This document shows positions 10,691 through 23,608 of a stretch of DNA of 64,000 nucleotides, piece after piece. Numbering within the stretch: position 1 is the first letter of the stretch; the number at the start of each line of letters is the position of its first letter. The position numbers and the translations under genes are program-made. The stretch comes from Styela clava (Eukaryota; Chordata; Ascidiacea; Stolidobranchia; Styelidae), in assembly GCF_964204865.1 (NCBI RefSeq), contig NC_135256.1, positions 22,224,703-22,288,702 of the forward strand, written 5' to 3'. The notes below the pieces were generated by a model. The model saw only the letters and a program-made list of their open reading frames with translations. It made no database searches and was not told the origin of the DNA.

Positions 10691-11270
10691 TCCAACAGGA
10701 CAAACCACTGTCTGGCATTCTTAGCCTAGCCCACTGTGAAATATTCATAACGTTGGCGAGTAGATGTGACCTTTCTAATCTTGACATGGAGTTGTGTGAA
10801 GCTTATGAGGAACAATGGACCTGGTTTCAGTGAGACATGCTCCAATGGGCATAACTTGACAGTGTTTCACCCATTGATTGAAATTATTCGTAACAGCATA
10901 ATCCCAAAGTAAAACAATGAATTTATTTCAAATTTAATAAAAAGAATTGAAAATATTTGACAACTAATTCTACAATAGCATTGCTTTTGATAGGTATGTT
11001 GCCAAAGTGGTTTTATGTTGTCAATGCGGAAATTTTGTATTAATAATTTATTGGAAAAGATCTGAAATATTTTGGCTTTCGAAAATATTAAATCTCCAAA
11101 ATCGGAGTCTCACAGTTTTTTTAGATATTGATTTGTTGCTAATTTTAACGGGATATTTCGTCATAGATTGCCCCATTGTGCACAAGGGGAGTGTCCGAAT
11201 GTGCCCCACCCGCGATTTGAATCCGGTGTATATTAAAGATAGAAAATTTGTTATTAACGTTGGTTTGGAA
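10691..11270. other. no gene found
   Basis: Short open frames exist on both strands but none has splice sites or recognisable motifs. I see no feature apart from the target site (GTTTGGAA) of the next element at its right edge. Confidence 0.4.
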
Positions 11271-13445
11271 TAGGCTTGCACGTAATTTACGGATTTACGG
11301 AATTACGTAATTATTTTGAGTTACGGAAGGGAAGTTACGAATTCCGTAAAGTCGTAATTATTGCATTGAAACGAGCTTTCTTCAAAGCAGTCAATTTCGT
11401 CGATTGCGAAAAATGAAAGCTCAACAAGTAGAAGTTAGAGTTCCGGTATTCGCAGCCGTTTTTCTCTCTCTTGTTACGTAGGTGAAGGAGGGCATGACGC
11501 GTTGCCATTCACTAACCTATTATCAACTTCTCTGGCATGGCCAATGTAAATTATTAACGTAGTTAAGGGGGAAGAACTGAGTAGGGCCGTTTGACGCCAA
11601 CACTCCTGGTTTTAACTTCTCCCGTAACTTAACCGTAGATAAGGGATAGAATTGCGTTAAGACCGATTGACGCCAACACACCTGGTTTCAACTTCTCTCG
11701 CATCTTATCTAGCATGGCCATGGCCAATGTACATAATAACCGTAGATAGGGGGAAGAATTGTGTTAAGACCGATGGACGCTAACACGCCCGGTTTCAACT
11801 TCTTCGGGTGAAATGACTAATGAACGCAGGAGATCAATCTTTCAAACATGGTCTATCAAACATTTGTATCCATTTTACTTTTATTTATTATTTACTTGTT
11901 CCAGTTTTCCGTTACTTATGGTATATATGTTCCGTTTCTATTTTATTTTATAGTCACGCGTTTAAATAGTGGGAATTCCCCACCAAGTGTGGATTAGCAA
12001 TGCTTAACCATTCTTTGATGTTAATATCAACACTTGATATATGAACATGGAATATCATACTGTTTTTGGCTGTTTTATTTCAGACTTGGGGTATAAACAA
12101 GAAAATATCCATAACCGTTCAACACGACGATTTTGTGAAATTTAACGAAGAGCTTTCGCGACGAATTGGAACCAAATAAGCCAAAAGAGCCATTGATCAC
12201 TCGCGCCAATACCTCGCCGTGATAATTAATGTCGCGCTTATCAAATCGCAATATGACGACAAAAGAGAGATTGCGTAATGAACCAACGCAACTTCGTCTT
12301 CTCGGCATCGGTAAAGCGATTGAGACGGCAGAGAAACAGCAAAACGACGGATTCCTCGCGGACCGCAAAAAAATTTAACTGCTATCATATATAATCAAAT
12401 ATGAGCCAGTGTGTTTATTCTGTGCGAGATCCATTTGCTATTACAAAATCTTGATGTTCTGTTAACGGTTTTATCGTTATATATCAGTCCGGACTTGGTC
12501 TTGCGCATGATGTTTTTCACAATTCCTCTCAATATTTCGGCCATATATGATTAACTGTCTTACCAAATGCGGCAACTTATTTTGATTTATCGTCTACCTG
12601 AATACCACCGGCACTCGACACCAAACTTGTGTCAATCTTGGCCGATAGGATCGCCGACTTGAGTTAGCAAATAAATGTCGTGGGTGTGAAATAAATGTCA
12701 CAAAATGCATTGTTTTGCGATATAACTTTTGTATTTTCGGAGAAGGCATATCATATAAGTTCGATATTTAAATTATACTCAAATAAATAATATTTAATCT
12801 AAATTTATCGCAAATAATGTTTTAAACATTCAGTCCGCGAAATGATTAAATGTAAAATGAAGCATGGTAATCGGAATATCGTCAATAAGTCGACATCAAT
12901 AATTATTATTATAAAATGCTAACAAGGCAGTAATGTCGGATAATGCAGAAGAAGCTGCAAAAACAAGTCTTCGTCGCGAGGAAATCGCAAGTATAATCAA
13001 ATGAGTGAATACGCTCGTCGTTGGTTAATAAATTAGAAACCCTTAATTTTTATTCAGTACTAAGGTGGTTTTAAAAAACTATCGTTTCCATAAATAACCG
13101 TATACCAGTGTCGGTAATGATAAAATAAAATTGATCGCATAAAAATCGGACGGTTAATTTGCGAAGGTGATAAAGGAAAACCAAAGCTAACACAAAAGAT
13201 AAAAATCAGAATAAAATTAATTTGAATTCACTCCTTGATATTTGTCTTTAACATCTGCCGATGGCGTGTAGTACTGCCAAGAATATGAAAACCCAACTTC
13301 AATGTCCCATTCGGAAAAGAAGTGGATTCCATTGGTTGTTATGATAGGTTTGAATGCGTGGAAAAATATCGCAATTACGGGGTCATTACGTAATTGATTT
13401 TGCCGTAATTACGGAATTGATTTTTGTCAATTACGTGCAAGCCTA
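11271..13445. mobile_element. 2.2-kb non-autonomous hAT element with exact 8-bp duplication
   Basis: Ends TAGGCTTGCACGTAATTTAC and, reverse-complemented, TAGGCTTGCACGTAATTGAC. The 8-mer GTTTGGAA is identical on both sides (11263-11270 and 13446-13453). Subterminal sequence is rich in TTACGG/CCGTAA words, typical transposase-binding repeats. Inside, at about 11530-11810, a unit with GACGCCAACAC and CTGGTTTCAACTTCT repeats three times (period about 100). The open frames at 12.1-12.4 kb show no transposase motif, so it looks non-autonomous. A 3' block (ATCAGAATAAAATTAATTTG, then CTGCCGATG) recurs at about 53.1 kb. Confidence 0.85.
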
Positions 13446-13689
13446 GTTTGGAATACAGTGTTTTTTCCACTGCTGCGATGAGGTTTTTCTCCAAGTATCC
13501 CAAAGGTAAAAATACCACAAAACAAGTCATTTGATACGGCATGTTAATCTCCAAGCACCTCAGACATGCATCAAGGTTTGATGTACAAATGGAACAAGAT
13601 TTTTATATAAAAAAAATCCTAAAACGGAAAAAAAAAGTTAAATTACGTTTTAAGGCATTGACAGATGTATTTTTCTTTTTTTAATATGT

Positions 13690-16600
13690 TTAGCGTTTCT
13701 CGCTAATATTGGAATTTGGAAATGACTTTGACATGAGAACGGATGCAAGGGCGGATGCAACCCTTTCGTGAATAGCACCTACGGCTCTATTCTTGTTGCT
13801 ATGATCCGAATTCCCTTCAAATAAATCTACTTTGCCAGAGGATATGCTTCCCCTGTTTGGTCTTGGTTTTCGTTTTTCTAAACTGCCGTACACCATATCT
13901 CGAACCATAGTGTTCATTTTGGTTTCTAATGCTGGATCTATGTCGGAAAGACTGCTAGTAGTCAAACGATGTTGCAGATGGCGCCTATTTAGAGATGAGT
14001 TCCCGTTAGATTTAATCACTTCCCTTGCCAGCTGTGATGGCTGCTGCGGTCCTGAATATCGTGTGACAAACTGGTCCATTCTTGAGGCATTTCCAAAACT
14101 TCTTTCAAAGAAGTGCTTTTCACGCAAACGAGGTATAAACGGGCCGTTGGGTGAATTTGCAGACGAATGTTTTTTCCGTCCTTCAATGCGTTTCCTTGTA
14201 GGTATATCACCTGTATAAATTCATATTCATTATTTTTTAAATACTCATACGTCTCATGATTTACAGTAGCCTACATAGAGTGATAGATCACCCTGTTCAT
14301 ATCACCGTGTTTAGGATGACGTCATAAATAATGCACATTTCCACGCCACATTTTCATCACCATCACCTGAATACAGTATTGTTCGGAATTCTAAATAGTG
14401 CTCCTAGTATTATTTCACGAAAAAAATTATATATTTTTAATTACCTGCTGTTTGATGTGATAGTTGATACCTTGATCCATGGTAGTACGAGTTATTAGGT
14501 TCATGCCAATACGTCGGTTTATTATTCTGTCGGCGTACCGTGGGGAGGTTGGACACCATCTGCATATTAATAATTGAATCGGTTTTCATAAGTTAGCGAA
14601 ATTCTCGAGGTGTGCGTTTGGTAAATCCAAGCTCAATTACTTTATAAATAATAAATATATATAAAAGTAAGCTAAAACTTCCCTTTACACACAAGTTTAT
14701 CCTTATTAGGTGGTATAGGCTAGAAATTTCAAGCTTACTTGTAGACATAAAAAAAATCGATCGTTGCAGATTTTTCGGATAAGTAAAACTCATTTATGAG
14801 ATTCCTAAATAAAATTTATGTTAGTTAATCAGAACCATTTTTTTGAAATAATATTTTCTGAATCCCACAAATGAAATATAGTAACACTAACGTGACTAAC
14901 TGTACGTAAACCGATCATACATTTTGCCATGAAAATAATTCTTTTCCAAAATGATTCCGATATTATTTCTTGCGTTCCACATTTTACAATGGAATACCAA
15001 CGAAGGGGAAAACCAATTACGAAAGAACAAAGACGTTTTGGGAACACAAAATCGTGTTTTTAAAAACACTTATTCATAATTTTACTGACATTTTATTCTT
15101 ACCTGATCATCTCCTCTCCAAATCCTTGAAGAATGTGGTAACTGCGCATACAACTCGTCATCGGAGCTGGAAACGCTCGTAGTGTCACTGTCCGAGACGG
15201 ATGGATGGTAATATATACCAGAAGTGTTTCTTGAATTATGTCTTTCACGACGACCGAGTTCGCCAATTCGAATATGTCTTTCTTCTGACAAATCTGCATC
15301 CGTATAAGGATCAAATCCGTACGTAGATGGTGGCGTTAATTTGCGTCTCGATTTATTTCTTCTTGAACGGCTCGGAACGTACCGTCCATATCTGTCGTAC
15401 GCAGAATCTGCAGGATCATATTTTGTACGCCCAATAGGGGAAGACAGTGAAAAATTATTTAACTGACTGCTCCAAAACATTGGTTTATATTGTCGCCTTT
15501 TTGTATATCGTCGCCTTTCTTCGCGTGTGGATGGTGTAACCGAATTTTGTAAAGCTTTTCTAAAGTTCATGTCGTTACGCACTCTAAGTTTTCGATATTC
15601 CGCATCATATCGAGAAGAAGACAGTCCAAAGTCTCGTTGACCAAAGCCCGTGAACGAACTGCTTTTCAAACCCTTTGCCTTCAACCTAGTAAGAACGCCT
15701 TTATTTTTTTTATACTCATCATTGTTTTCCCCCGGAGGAGAATAGCCGTCTTCTTCTTCACTTGCGTGAACACTCGACGTGGTGATACTTTTTGATGACA
15801 CGCTTGAAGACGAACTCGCTTTTTGACTTTCCGAATCGTTCTTACTGGTTCTACGACTTGACTTTTTTGATGAACTATCTTCTTCTGTGCTATCATCATT
15901 CTTTCTGTATTTTCGTGGTAACGTTGGTAGTACTTTTATACTCGATGCAGCACCCATTAAATATGATGGCTCAATACCTGCACTTGTTGTCAAATCCAGT
16001 TTTCCATGTTCCGATTTGACGTTAGTAGAACGGTCACTGCTCTGTCGATCAACCCCAATGATACTGTTCCGTTGAACAATACGTTCTGACAACGGAATAA
16101 TAATTCAATCAATCAGTGAACTGCATCCTTTCAGAGGGGAGGTTGTACGTGAATAAATAATAGGAATCACGTAACAAAGTATAGGACATGTGACTGATCG
16201 ATTTTATTTACTAATAAAAATATTACACACATAAAGAACTCTTCATTTGATGCAGAAATTGGATAAATTTTAATAGAAAAAAATACCTTCAAACCTTTAT
16301 TAAAACTGAAATTTGCTTCAGCTGTTTGCGGAGTCATATTTTAAACACCTAAATATTTTATGAGAAATTCGATTGAATGCGTTAACAACACCCCAGGTCT
16401 AGGAAATACATGCCTGTGCTAGAAGGAAAACTACGTTGTTATATTGCAATCCTCTATTTGCTGTGAAGATAATTGTACTCAAAATAAAAAAACAGCTGAT
16501 CATGTATACTTCAAGTGGTTGCTTTTACATGGCCAAAGCGATGACAAATCACAGTATATAAAAACAATTCCCATTGTTTCAATAAAATCCTACCTGTATA

Positions 16601-18929
16601 ATTAATCGGTATCGGTATGTCTGTGGAAACCATTATATCCTGATCTGGTTCTTCTTCTAAGGGAATACTTCGATTTCGGAAACTGAAACATAGCAAGTAT
16701 CGAAATAAATTCAATAGCTTACAAGTTAAAAATTAAAATGGGATACGATTTTATATTTAACTCGGACAAGGCATCAGGTGGTAAATTTCAGCTCTCCGTC
16801 CGGTGATTTCATTCCCGATGATCCGAGTACTAAAATATTATTATTTTACTTTTATTCTTTTTTAGCGACTCGGACGGAGTTAACCGTAAAAAACTAACTA
16901 AATTGGACAAGTACATAGCCTACATGGGGGATTGTTCTTCTTCCTTTTCTTCAGTTTCGTCGTCAGATATGAGGATTTCGAGATCACGCAACCAATTCAT
17001 AATCACTTTTGGTCTTGGTTTAGGATACTGTAATATGAATATGAAGTTTTTTTTCATTATATATAGTAAAATGACTGTTCAATCTAGTGACTGACTGTTG
17101 TATTGAGAATCAAGACTGCTATGAGCATTATTACATATTTGTAATTATTGTTGCAAATGTAGTTTAAGTATTACCTTTGAATTTGTCCATCTGTTATCAA
17201 TCGAGTGCGACGGAGACACTGAAGAACTATGATCTGGAGTGAATATACATTAGAATGAATAAATCATACATCTGATATGAAGTTTCGTGTTTCAGTTGAT
17301 ATTACAGTCTTACGTTTGTGTAATACGATGAGCATTTATAAATCGCAATATAAAAAATATTTCTCGTAGTTTTATACAACTAATCAAAGATATTTTGATT
17401 TATTTAATTTTGTATTTGTTTCGAAACATGAAGATGAAAATCACACGACCCACTCTCAATCAATCATTTTAACATCTCACCGTCTGTTATTTTAATCGTT
17501 GACTTACCGTGATATATTCTCAAGTGCGTATCATCGTCATGATTTAAACTGAAAACACAAAACAAATAAAAAACAGTAAGATATTTCATATTTACGGTTT
17601 GAAAATATCCAACCAGTTTACAGAAGAAGTGAGGTTTTACATTGGTCGACAAGGGAAGCCAAAACGCAAACTCAAATAACGCATTGTCAACATTATGTTT
17701 TGGTAACTGATGCCTCATAAAATTGAATTTACTAATATCCACTAAATTTCTTTTTCACTTCTGGTCTGAATATGAAATGAACCTGAAATTTGGCTTAGGT
17801 GCCGTGCGTCTAATAGAAATAATTATTTTATGGTTTGATACAGAGCAGTTGGTAGAAAATAATATTTTTAGTTTGACTGTTCCGTATATAAATTTTGAAA
17901 ATTATTCTTCTTTACTTTGTCATCGATTCTATTCTTTGCTGATCCTTCAGCCAATTGAGATGATCTTTCTCTCCGTTAAAAGACAACTTCACCCAGTTAT
18001 TTTCCGATGGAGCAGCTGAGCCTCTTCTAGATGCCTGGTAAGACTGAATCATTTCACTTGTCGTGGGAAGAATAACTGCATCTCTTCTGTGGGCATTCGA
18101 TTCCAGAAGAGCGCTGACCTTAAAACATGTGCAATTTTGCTTTTCGACAAGTATACTTAGCATAATATATATATGTATATTGATTCAGTGCGAAATCGAA
18201 GGATGGTACGGGAGGGGTCGAACTTATTTTTAACCTATTACTTGGAAAAATTAAAAATTATTCGATTGTAGCGGCACTTAGTTGAAATCAAGATTTTTCA
18301 AGTTACTAAGTTCTGCTAAGCAGTGACTGTTCGACAATTAATGTCAAAACCACTGTTTGTTGGATAATTCTACCATGCAATAAGTGCGACTTTGATTTTT
18401 GTTCAAAGTTGAAACAATGACTCGACTTGGTCACATGCCTCAGCTTGACTTTAGTCAATGTTGGAAATTTTTAAAAGAATTCAGTCAGCTTGGATTCTAT
18501 TCTCAGTATTATAGGTAAGTGAATTTTATGATAGTTCTTCCGCAGTGCTGTGCCCAATTGCATTGTCTCTGGTCTAATGACTTGTATCGAAAAATGGCAT
18601 GCGACCAAGCTTTGAGTTGCTATTTTAAATTAATGGACTTGGATCAACTTTTAGCATAGTTAACTAAAGGCAATTGCGTTTTATGGTTAACTGAACACAG
18701 TAATTGATAACTTGTTACCAACTTACCGTATTTTCAATAGTCTACAACGAATCAATGACCATACTATTGTATATTAATTTTGGTAATGTTAGTTTTTCAT
18801 ATTTATAAATCAACTTACCTTCCGTCCGAGATCTTCTTCTGCCCATTTAGAAGCAGCATTCTGATTTTTCCACTGTTTTTTCTTTCTATACTGAGCACTA
18901 TTTTGATTACGACTTGCCGTGTGCCCCAT
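13690..18929 (-). CDS. uncharacterised 741-residue serine/arginine-rich protein, nine exons
   Basis: Nine minus-strand exons join in phase: 18819-18929, 17916-18118, 17508-17548, 17175-17233, 16924-17027, 16594-16682, 15103-16085, 14445-14559, 13690-14210. All introns are GT-AG and the sum is 2226 bases, or 742 codons with stop. The start ATG (18927-18929) opens MGHTASRNQNSAQYRKKKQW. Exon 5 encodes a proline/basic then acidic patch (YPKPRPKVIMNWLRDLE, then SDDETEEKEEE). The large exon 7 is low-complexity: poly-serine, RRxxSRRNKSRRK-like basic runs, and SDSDTTSVSSSDDE near its end. The C-terminus has a DPALETKMNTMVRDMVYGSL segment that could be helical. There is no signal peptide, membrane segment or catalytic motif that I recognise. 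It is probably intracellular and largely disordered. The exon model is well supported by phase; the function is unknown. Confidence 0.8.
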
Positions 18930-18971
18930 TGAATGCTTTGCTAAGTGTAATCTTTGCTTTCCACTTATAAG

Positions 18972-18978
18972 ATTTATA
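18972..18978 (-). promoter_or_regulatory. possible TATA box
   Basis: TATAAAT on the minus strand, about 45 bases upstream of the ATG of the 741-residue gene. This would leave a very short 5' leader. A chance match is possible in such AT-rich DNA. Confidence 0.3.
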
Positions 18979-19626
18979 CGAGGCTACGTTATCTAGACGC
19001 GTTGAACGCAGATTGGAAAAACAAACTTTGAAACGTTCGATGAATTATTCATCCTGGCTGCAGCCTTAGGAACCAATACGTGTTCTCGAAACAAAAACAT
19101 GCTAAATTTCAAACCATATTTCTGTCTTTGAGGCGTAACCAATTTGACTAGTTATATAAACTTCAAAAAGAAAACAACCCTATGAAATATGAGTAATATG
19201 ATAGGTGACACAATTACAGGTCCACATTAATTTTGCATGAGTTTAACCTCGCTGTCATCAGGTGATTAAAATAGTCAAAGTCTCACGTTTCCTGTCCATT
19301 GACAGGAGTTGGAAACGTACTAATTGTTAGAGATATTAGAATGCACAACATAGCAGCGCATCCTGTATTTTTACGTATTCGCTTTGAACAACGCTTTTGA
19401 GAATCAGACACTTCCATGGCAAAATTTATTGGATTTGAAAGTATGCGAATTTTGGGCGTATGTTGTCCCTCTTTTTCGTGTTACCTTATGAAAATAAATC
19501 GCTTTTCTTATTCACTAATGTAACAATTGCTACGCAAAAATTTGTTTTGAATTTCGTGTCCATCCGTACAGGAGAAGCTGACCATGGAGGAGTCCAGACC
19601 ATATATATAGCATTAATTGTTGCTGC
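18979..19626. other. no gene found
   Basis: Region upstream of the 741-residue gene. It holds only short open frames; no repeat or gene is recognised. Confidence 0.35.
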
Positions 19627-19729
19627 GTGAGCGGCCATTTTCTTTTGTCCGGTTACGTCGGGGCTAGTCAAAACTTCACTGCATGGAACAATATGAAACG
19701 TCCAACTTGCGCCATGTGCCTCACCCAGC

Positions 19730-20127
19730 ACCCAGTTGTAGAAAAGCAAATAATTATCAGAAAAGCCAAAAAAGAATATGGTATTCCGCTTGTGACCGTC
19801 ATTAGATATGTTAAAAAGTACGAGGTGAATTCTGATGGTGAACACGCGGGTGCAGAAAAAATGCGATGATCAATGCTGAATTGACCTCAGATGGGGAATT
19901 ATGTTTATGTCTATTCACGACACCTCTGGCGACAGCAAGGAAGACACGGGGAAAAGGTGAAATCATTCGAGGAGGGTGATTTTGTTGTAGTCCGATTTCG
20001 ATTGATCACGCACTATGTTGGGAAAACTTTGGAAGTTTCTGGTACGAGCGACGCAGAAACCATAAAGTTGAAAACAAGATTTTTGAGACGAGTAGATATG
20101 AGAAAAACCAAAGCCAAACCCATGTGA
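19730..20127 (+). pseudogene. internally deleted pogo/Tigger-like transposase
   Basis: Two consecutive open stretches. The first includes RKAKKEYGIPLVTVIRYVKK, which looks like the psq-type helix-turn-helix that begins pogo-family transposases. The second includes FEEGDFVVVRF, THYVGKTLEV and KTRFLRR, which resembles the C-terminal tail found in many invertebrate pogo-like transposases. The DDE catalytic core that should lie between them is missing. The reading is inferred from motif style and not from an alignment. Confidence 0.45.
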
Positions 20128-20557
20128 AGAAAAGGACTTTTTGCATCGAAAAGATGAAGTAGAAATGAAGCTCCCTGCGCATAGGTGGAACTACCAGGTG
20201 TGCTGAAAAAGCATTATATATATTCGTTCATTCGAGATCCAATTTTAAGCAAACGCAATACGGAACGTTACAGGTTACCGTTAGGCGGGGCAAGTACGTA
20301 GGGCGCGAAAATTGTTGTGATGCGTTATATGACTGCGGTATTCGCAGAAATATTTACCAAAAAAGTAGTCAGCTGTTTCATCTATCACTAAGGACGCCAA
20401 GTATGAATATTACAAGTATTTGATTCCTAAACTTCCGAATCTTCATTCCTCGACACACCTAAGCAATACCATATGAAATTGAACATTTTTCAACTTCAAT
20501 TTCAAACATTTGAGTGTTTGTATTTTCTTGTCATATATTTCGCCACCGTGTGCAGTG
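20128..20557. other. no gene found
   Basis: Non-coding sequence between the transposase relic and the next hAT-like repeat. It may be the 3' end of the same decayed element. Confidence 0.3.
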
Positions 20558-21037
20558 CAGGTTCCCAAAAGGTGCGCCGTGACGAGTTGCTAGGCGCACC
20601 GCGAAAATTAACATAATTGTGATGAACATAATTGAAATATAATTGAATATTCTACGAATTGTATTTATTTTAAATGTTTAATTGTTTCTTCTTCCAAATG
20701 CTGTGTATATGAATCAATAAATTAATTTCACCTTTCTATGTCGTTTATTTTTTGTCTGCCGCTGTTGTTACGTAACAATATGGGTAACCACTTTTTGCTG
20801 GAATTAGGTGATCTGCAGTCCATTTATCTGCTGAGTTTAGCGAACACGAGTGATTTTTTTTAGCATTTGATATTGCATAGGCCCACATGTGTACAAACTC
20901 TTAAAGGCACAAAGTACGCACTAACGATCACAAAATTGAGTTTTGTTTGAAAGCAGCATTTTTTTCGTGTAAGTGCGCCGTGAGTTTTTCTCCCTGGTAA
21001 TATAGCGCCTCTAGAACAAAAAGTTTGGGAACCGCTG
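20558..21037. mobile_element. hAT-like MITE, GGTTCCCAAA termini
   Basis: Left end CAGGTTCCCAAAAGGTGCGC; reverse-complemented right end CAGCGGTTCCCAAACTTTTT. GTGCGCCGTGA occurs just inside the left end and again at about 20974. No clean 8-bp duplication could be found, so the exact left boundary is uncertain. Confidence 0.55.
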
Positions 21038-22034
21038 ATTTAGCTCCAATAATACACCCCTTTTTTAATTGTGCACAAGCGAACTGGATTAATATTTTTA
21101 CCTGTTGTGTGGTGTCGTTTAATTCATGTTATTACCATTCGCATCACGTATTCGACGTGTAGGGTTATCGAAATTGTCCATGTCGTGGGCTGTTTTTACG
21201 TATCGTTGAACTGTTGTATTTTAATTTCATTTACTTTACCCGAATTAAAAAACGTCAGAGAGTTTTGTCTTTGTGGGTTTTGTAGCAATCAGCGATAGAA
21301 CTGTCGATTTCAATAGCCTGGGTCAAAACCGCTGTTTTTTGCCTTCACCTGTTTTTCGCCACTTTATAAAGTGGCCGGCTGCTACTGATTTTTCGTTAAT
21401 TGTTGAATTTGTGACATCTAAATATAAGAAGCTGATTTTATGACTGTCCTATTGTATATGAAGTTGACAGTTGGGGCCAGGAGTGGCGCAATCAATATGT
21501 TTTTCAATATGTTCCGTCTATGGAGACTGGGCTATTAGACGTGACACACGTCTTTAATCAATGATCAGTTACAACAGCAAAACCTTATCAAATTTCAATC
21601 GAATGTATTTTTTTACATCCAGAGGTGCACAGGTTAGATCAGCACAAACTTTAATAGTTTCTTGCACTTCCATAAATAGAAATTGCTGCATGCTACATTA
21701 AACATAGATAAATCCATGCAATCTAAATATGAAACAGAGCAATGCTGCTCCTGGACACGGAAATCGAAACGAAGCAGTATGGTATGCAATCTTTCATCGT
21801 AGACTACCGGTACCGCAGTCGTTACGACTTCGCATGACCATAATTATTCAGTACAAATATGGCATGACACATGTTGCCCCCTTTAGTTGTATACTATAAA
21901 TGAAATGTTTTAATACACCATTCAACTTACCATGACCATCAGAAAGCAGCGATCGCGAAGGCGGCACCGTCACAGGGTGCGCAATTTTTAATTACGATGA
22001 CGTCATTGCACACAAACAGTCCTGTAGTGTAGAC
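21038..22034. other. no gene found
   Basis: Short open frames only. One ACCGGTACCG motif lies at about 21809, and a perfect TGACGTCA at about 22000. No exon or repeat was recognised. Confidence 0.35.
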
Positions 22035-22395
22035 TGTAGAGCGCACAGAAAATAAATGAATAAAAGTTATATGGCCTTCTGGCAAAAAATACAATTTTTA
22101 ACCACTGAAAATTTCAAATTGGTCCTGTAGTTGATGAGAAAAGTGACGTCATCCCATAAAACTCACAGAAATATTTGAAATAAATAAAAGTAATAACCTT
22201 CTAGCGGATCTTCAACCACTGAAAATTTCAAAGCAAGTGGTACAGTAAATAGAGAGAAAGCGATTTCTTCATAACAATAGGAAGAAAAATTCTAACATAA
22301 ACAACAAGTACAACAACATAATAATAACAAAACGATCCAAGTGTACATTTCGTGTTCAATAACGAAACGATTCATAGGTACATTTCGTATGTTCA
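22035..22395 (+). repeat. interspersed repeat family R, 3' part, partly duplicated
   Basis: CACAGAAA-TAAAAGTTATATGGCCTTCTGGC and the ACCACTGAAAATTTCAAA block appear twice (about 22040-22130 and 22165-22245), followed by AACAACATAATAATAACAAA and ACGATCC. It matches the 3' halves of the copies at 6.0 and 55.3 kb. Confidence 0.6.
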
Positions 22396-23608
22396 AATAT
22401 GCATTTTGCGAACAAGAGTGGCAGAATAACTTTTTGAAAAATATGAAAATTTTATAGAGTAAATTTTTGCATATAAGCAGTTAGATCCTTATGTGACTCA
22501 AAATGCGAAAGATTAGACATTACAATATAATTTCAACGATAGAATTCAAGTCAATGATGAGCAGAGAATGTGCTCCAACAGCGGCCCCATGTCACCAATG
22601 TAACAACAACTTTGGAACGTTGCACAGGCGCATCAAATATAAAAAACTCAAAATATTTCTTTCACAAAAGAATAGCTCATTCTCATTGACGTAATGTTGC
22701 TTTGCTTTGTATATTATTGTATTAAAAAGGACTCTGCTGTTAAGTATACAGATGTCGTACGAGTTTACCAGTTAGCTCCCATTCCCCTAAATCGGAGAGT
22801 AGCTGGTCGGAATCGACAACCATACTTCTCTTACATGGTTTCATTAGATTTTAGAGTTCTAGTAGCAGCCCTAAATAGACAGCCCTCTTCCTAAAAATTT
22901 GTATATAAATAAAGATTTTTGTTGTTTGCCTGATTTTTAGTGTGTTTTGATTTTGTATGTACATGAATGGTGATTCTTTCATTATATTTTATTGGTATTT
23001 TTATTAAATTCACATTGCAGCATTAATTACGAAAATAAAAGACAATTCCACTTGAAAAGAATTTGAAAATGACATTTTGCTTTATACATGAACGGGCAGT
23101 GAAATTAGTAATGGCATAATTTTTCATACAGTGACCAGAGCCATTAATGGCTCTGCAGTGACAGCTAATTTCTACCCAAGTTTGTTGAACAGATTTTATT
23201 TTCTCTAAGGAAGCATTATTTTGACAGAATGAAGCTAAACATACATTTATGAAATATTTTTCACTTTTAAATACGATCGTTCACCATTAAATGAATTCAC
23301 TGAAAAATATACAGAATACCATTATGTTGACTCACTTCAAGTGCACCTCCAATAGTCGTGACGTCATAGTGGGAGGAAAATCCAAAAGTGGGGGATTTGT
23401 GATCTGGGGGCTGTGTGGTTTAGTATGGTGAAGCATTCCACGTGATTCGATTCGCCAAAATTTTGTGAATTGATTCTGAATCAACGGTTGTCTTTGTTGT
23501 GTGTATTCCAGTATTCCGGCTCGATAGATCTGCTAAGTCTTTCTGTAGTACGTTAGATACCTATCAGGAATTTGAAGGTGCCTGCATACGTCCCGCCTTT
23601 CATTTGTC
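22396..23608. other. upstream region of MB21D2; no gene
   Basis: Short open frames at 22503-22894 show no family motif. The last 250 bases before the MB21D2 start are less AT-rich and hold the CRE site at 23359. The rest is AT-rich with no feature I can assign. Confidence 0.4.
23359..23366 (+). promoter_or_regulatory. perfect CRE palindrome upstream of MB21D2
   Basis: TGACGTCA, the full binding site for CREB/ATF factors, lies about 240 bases upstream of the MB21D2 ATG. Perfect copies also occur at about 14318 and 22000, so the position could be chance. Confidence 0.35.

Noticed and set aside
12075-12388. Overlapping minus-strand open frames as transposase exons of the 11271-13445 element
   Set aside because: Neither shows BED-finger, DDE or hAT dimerisation motifs; composition looks like chance.
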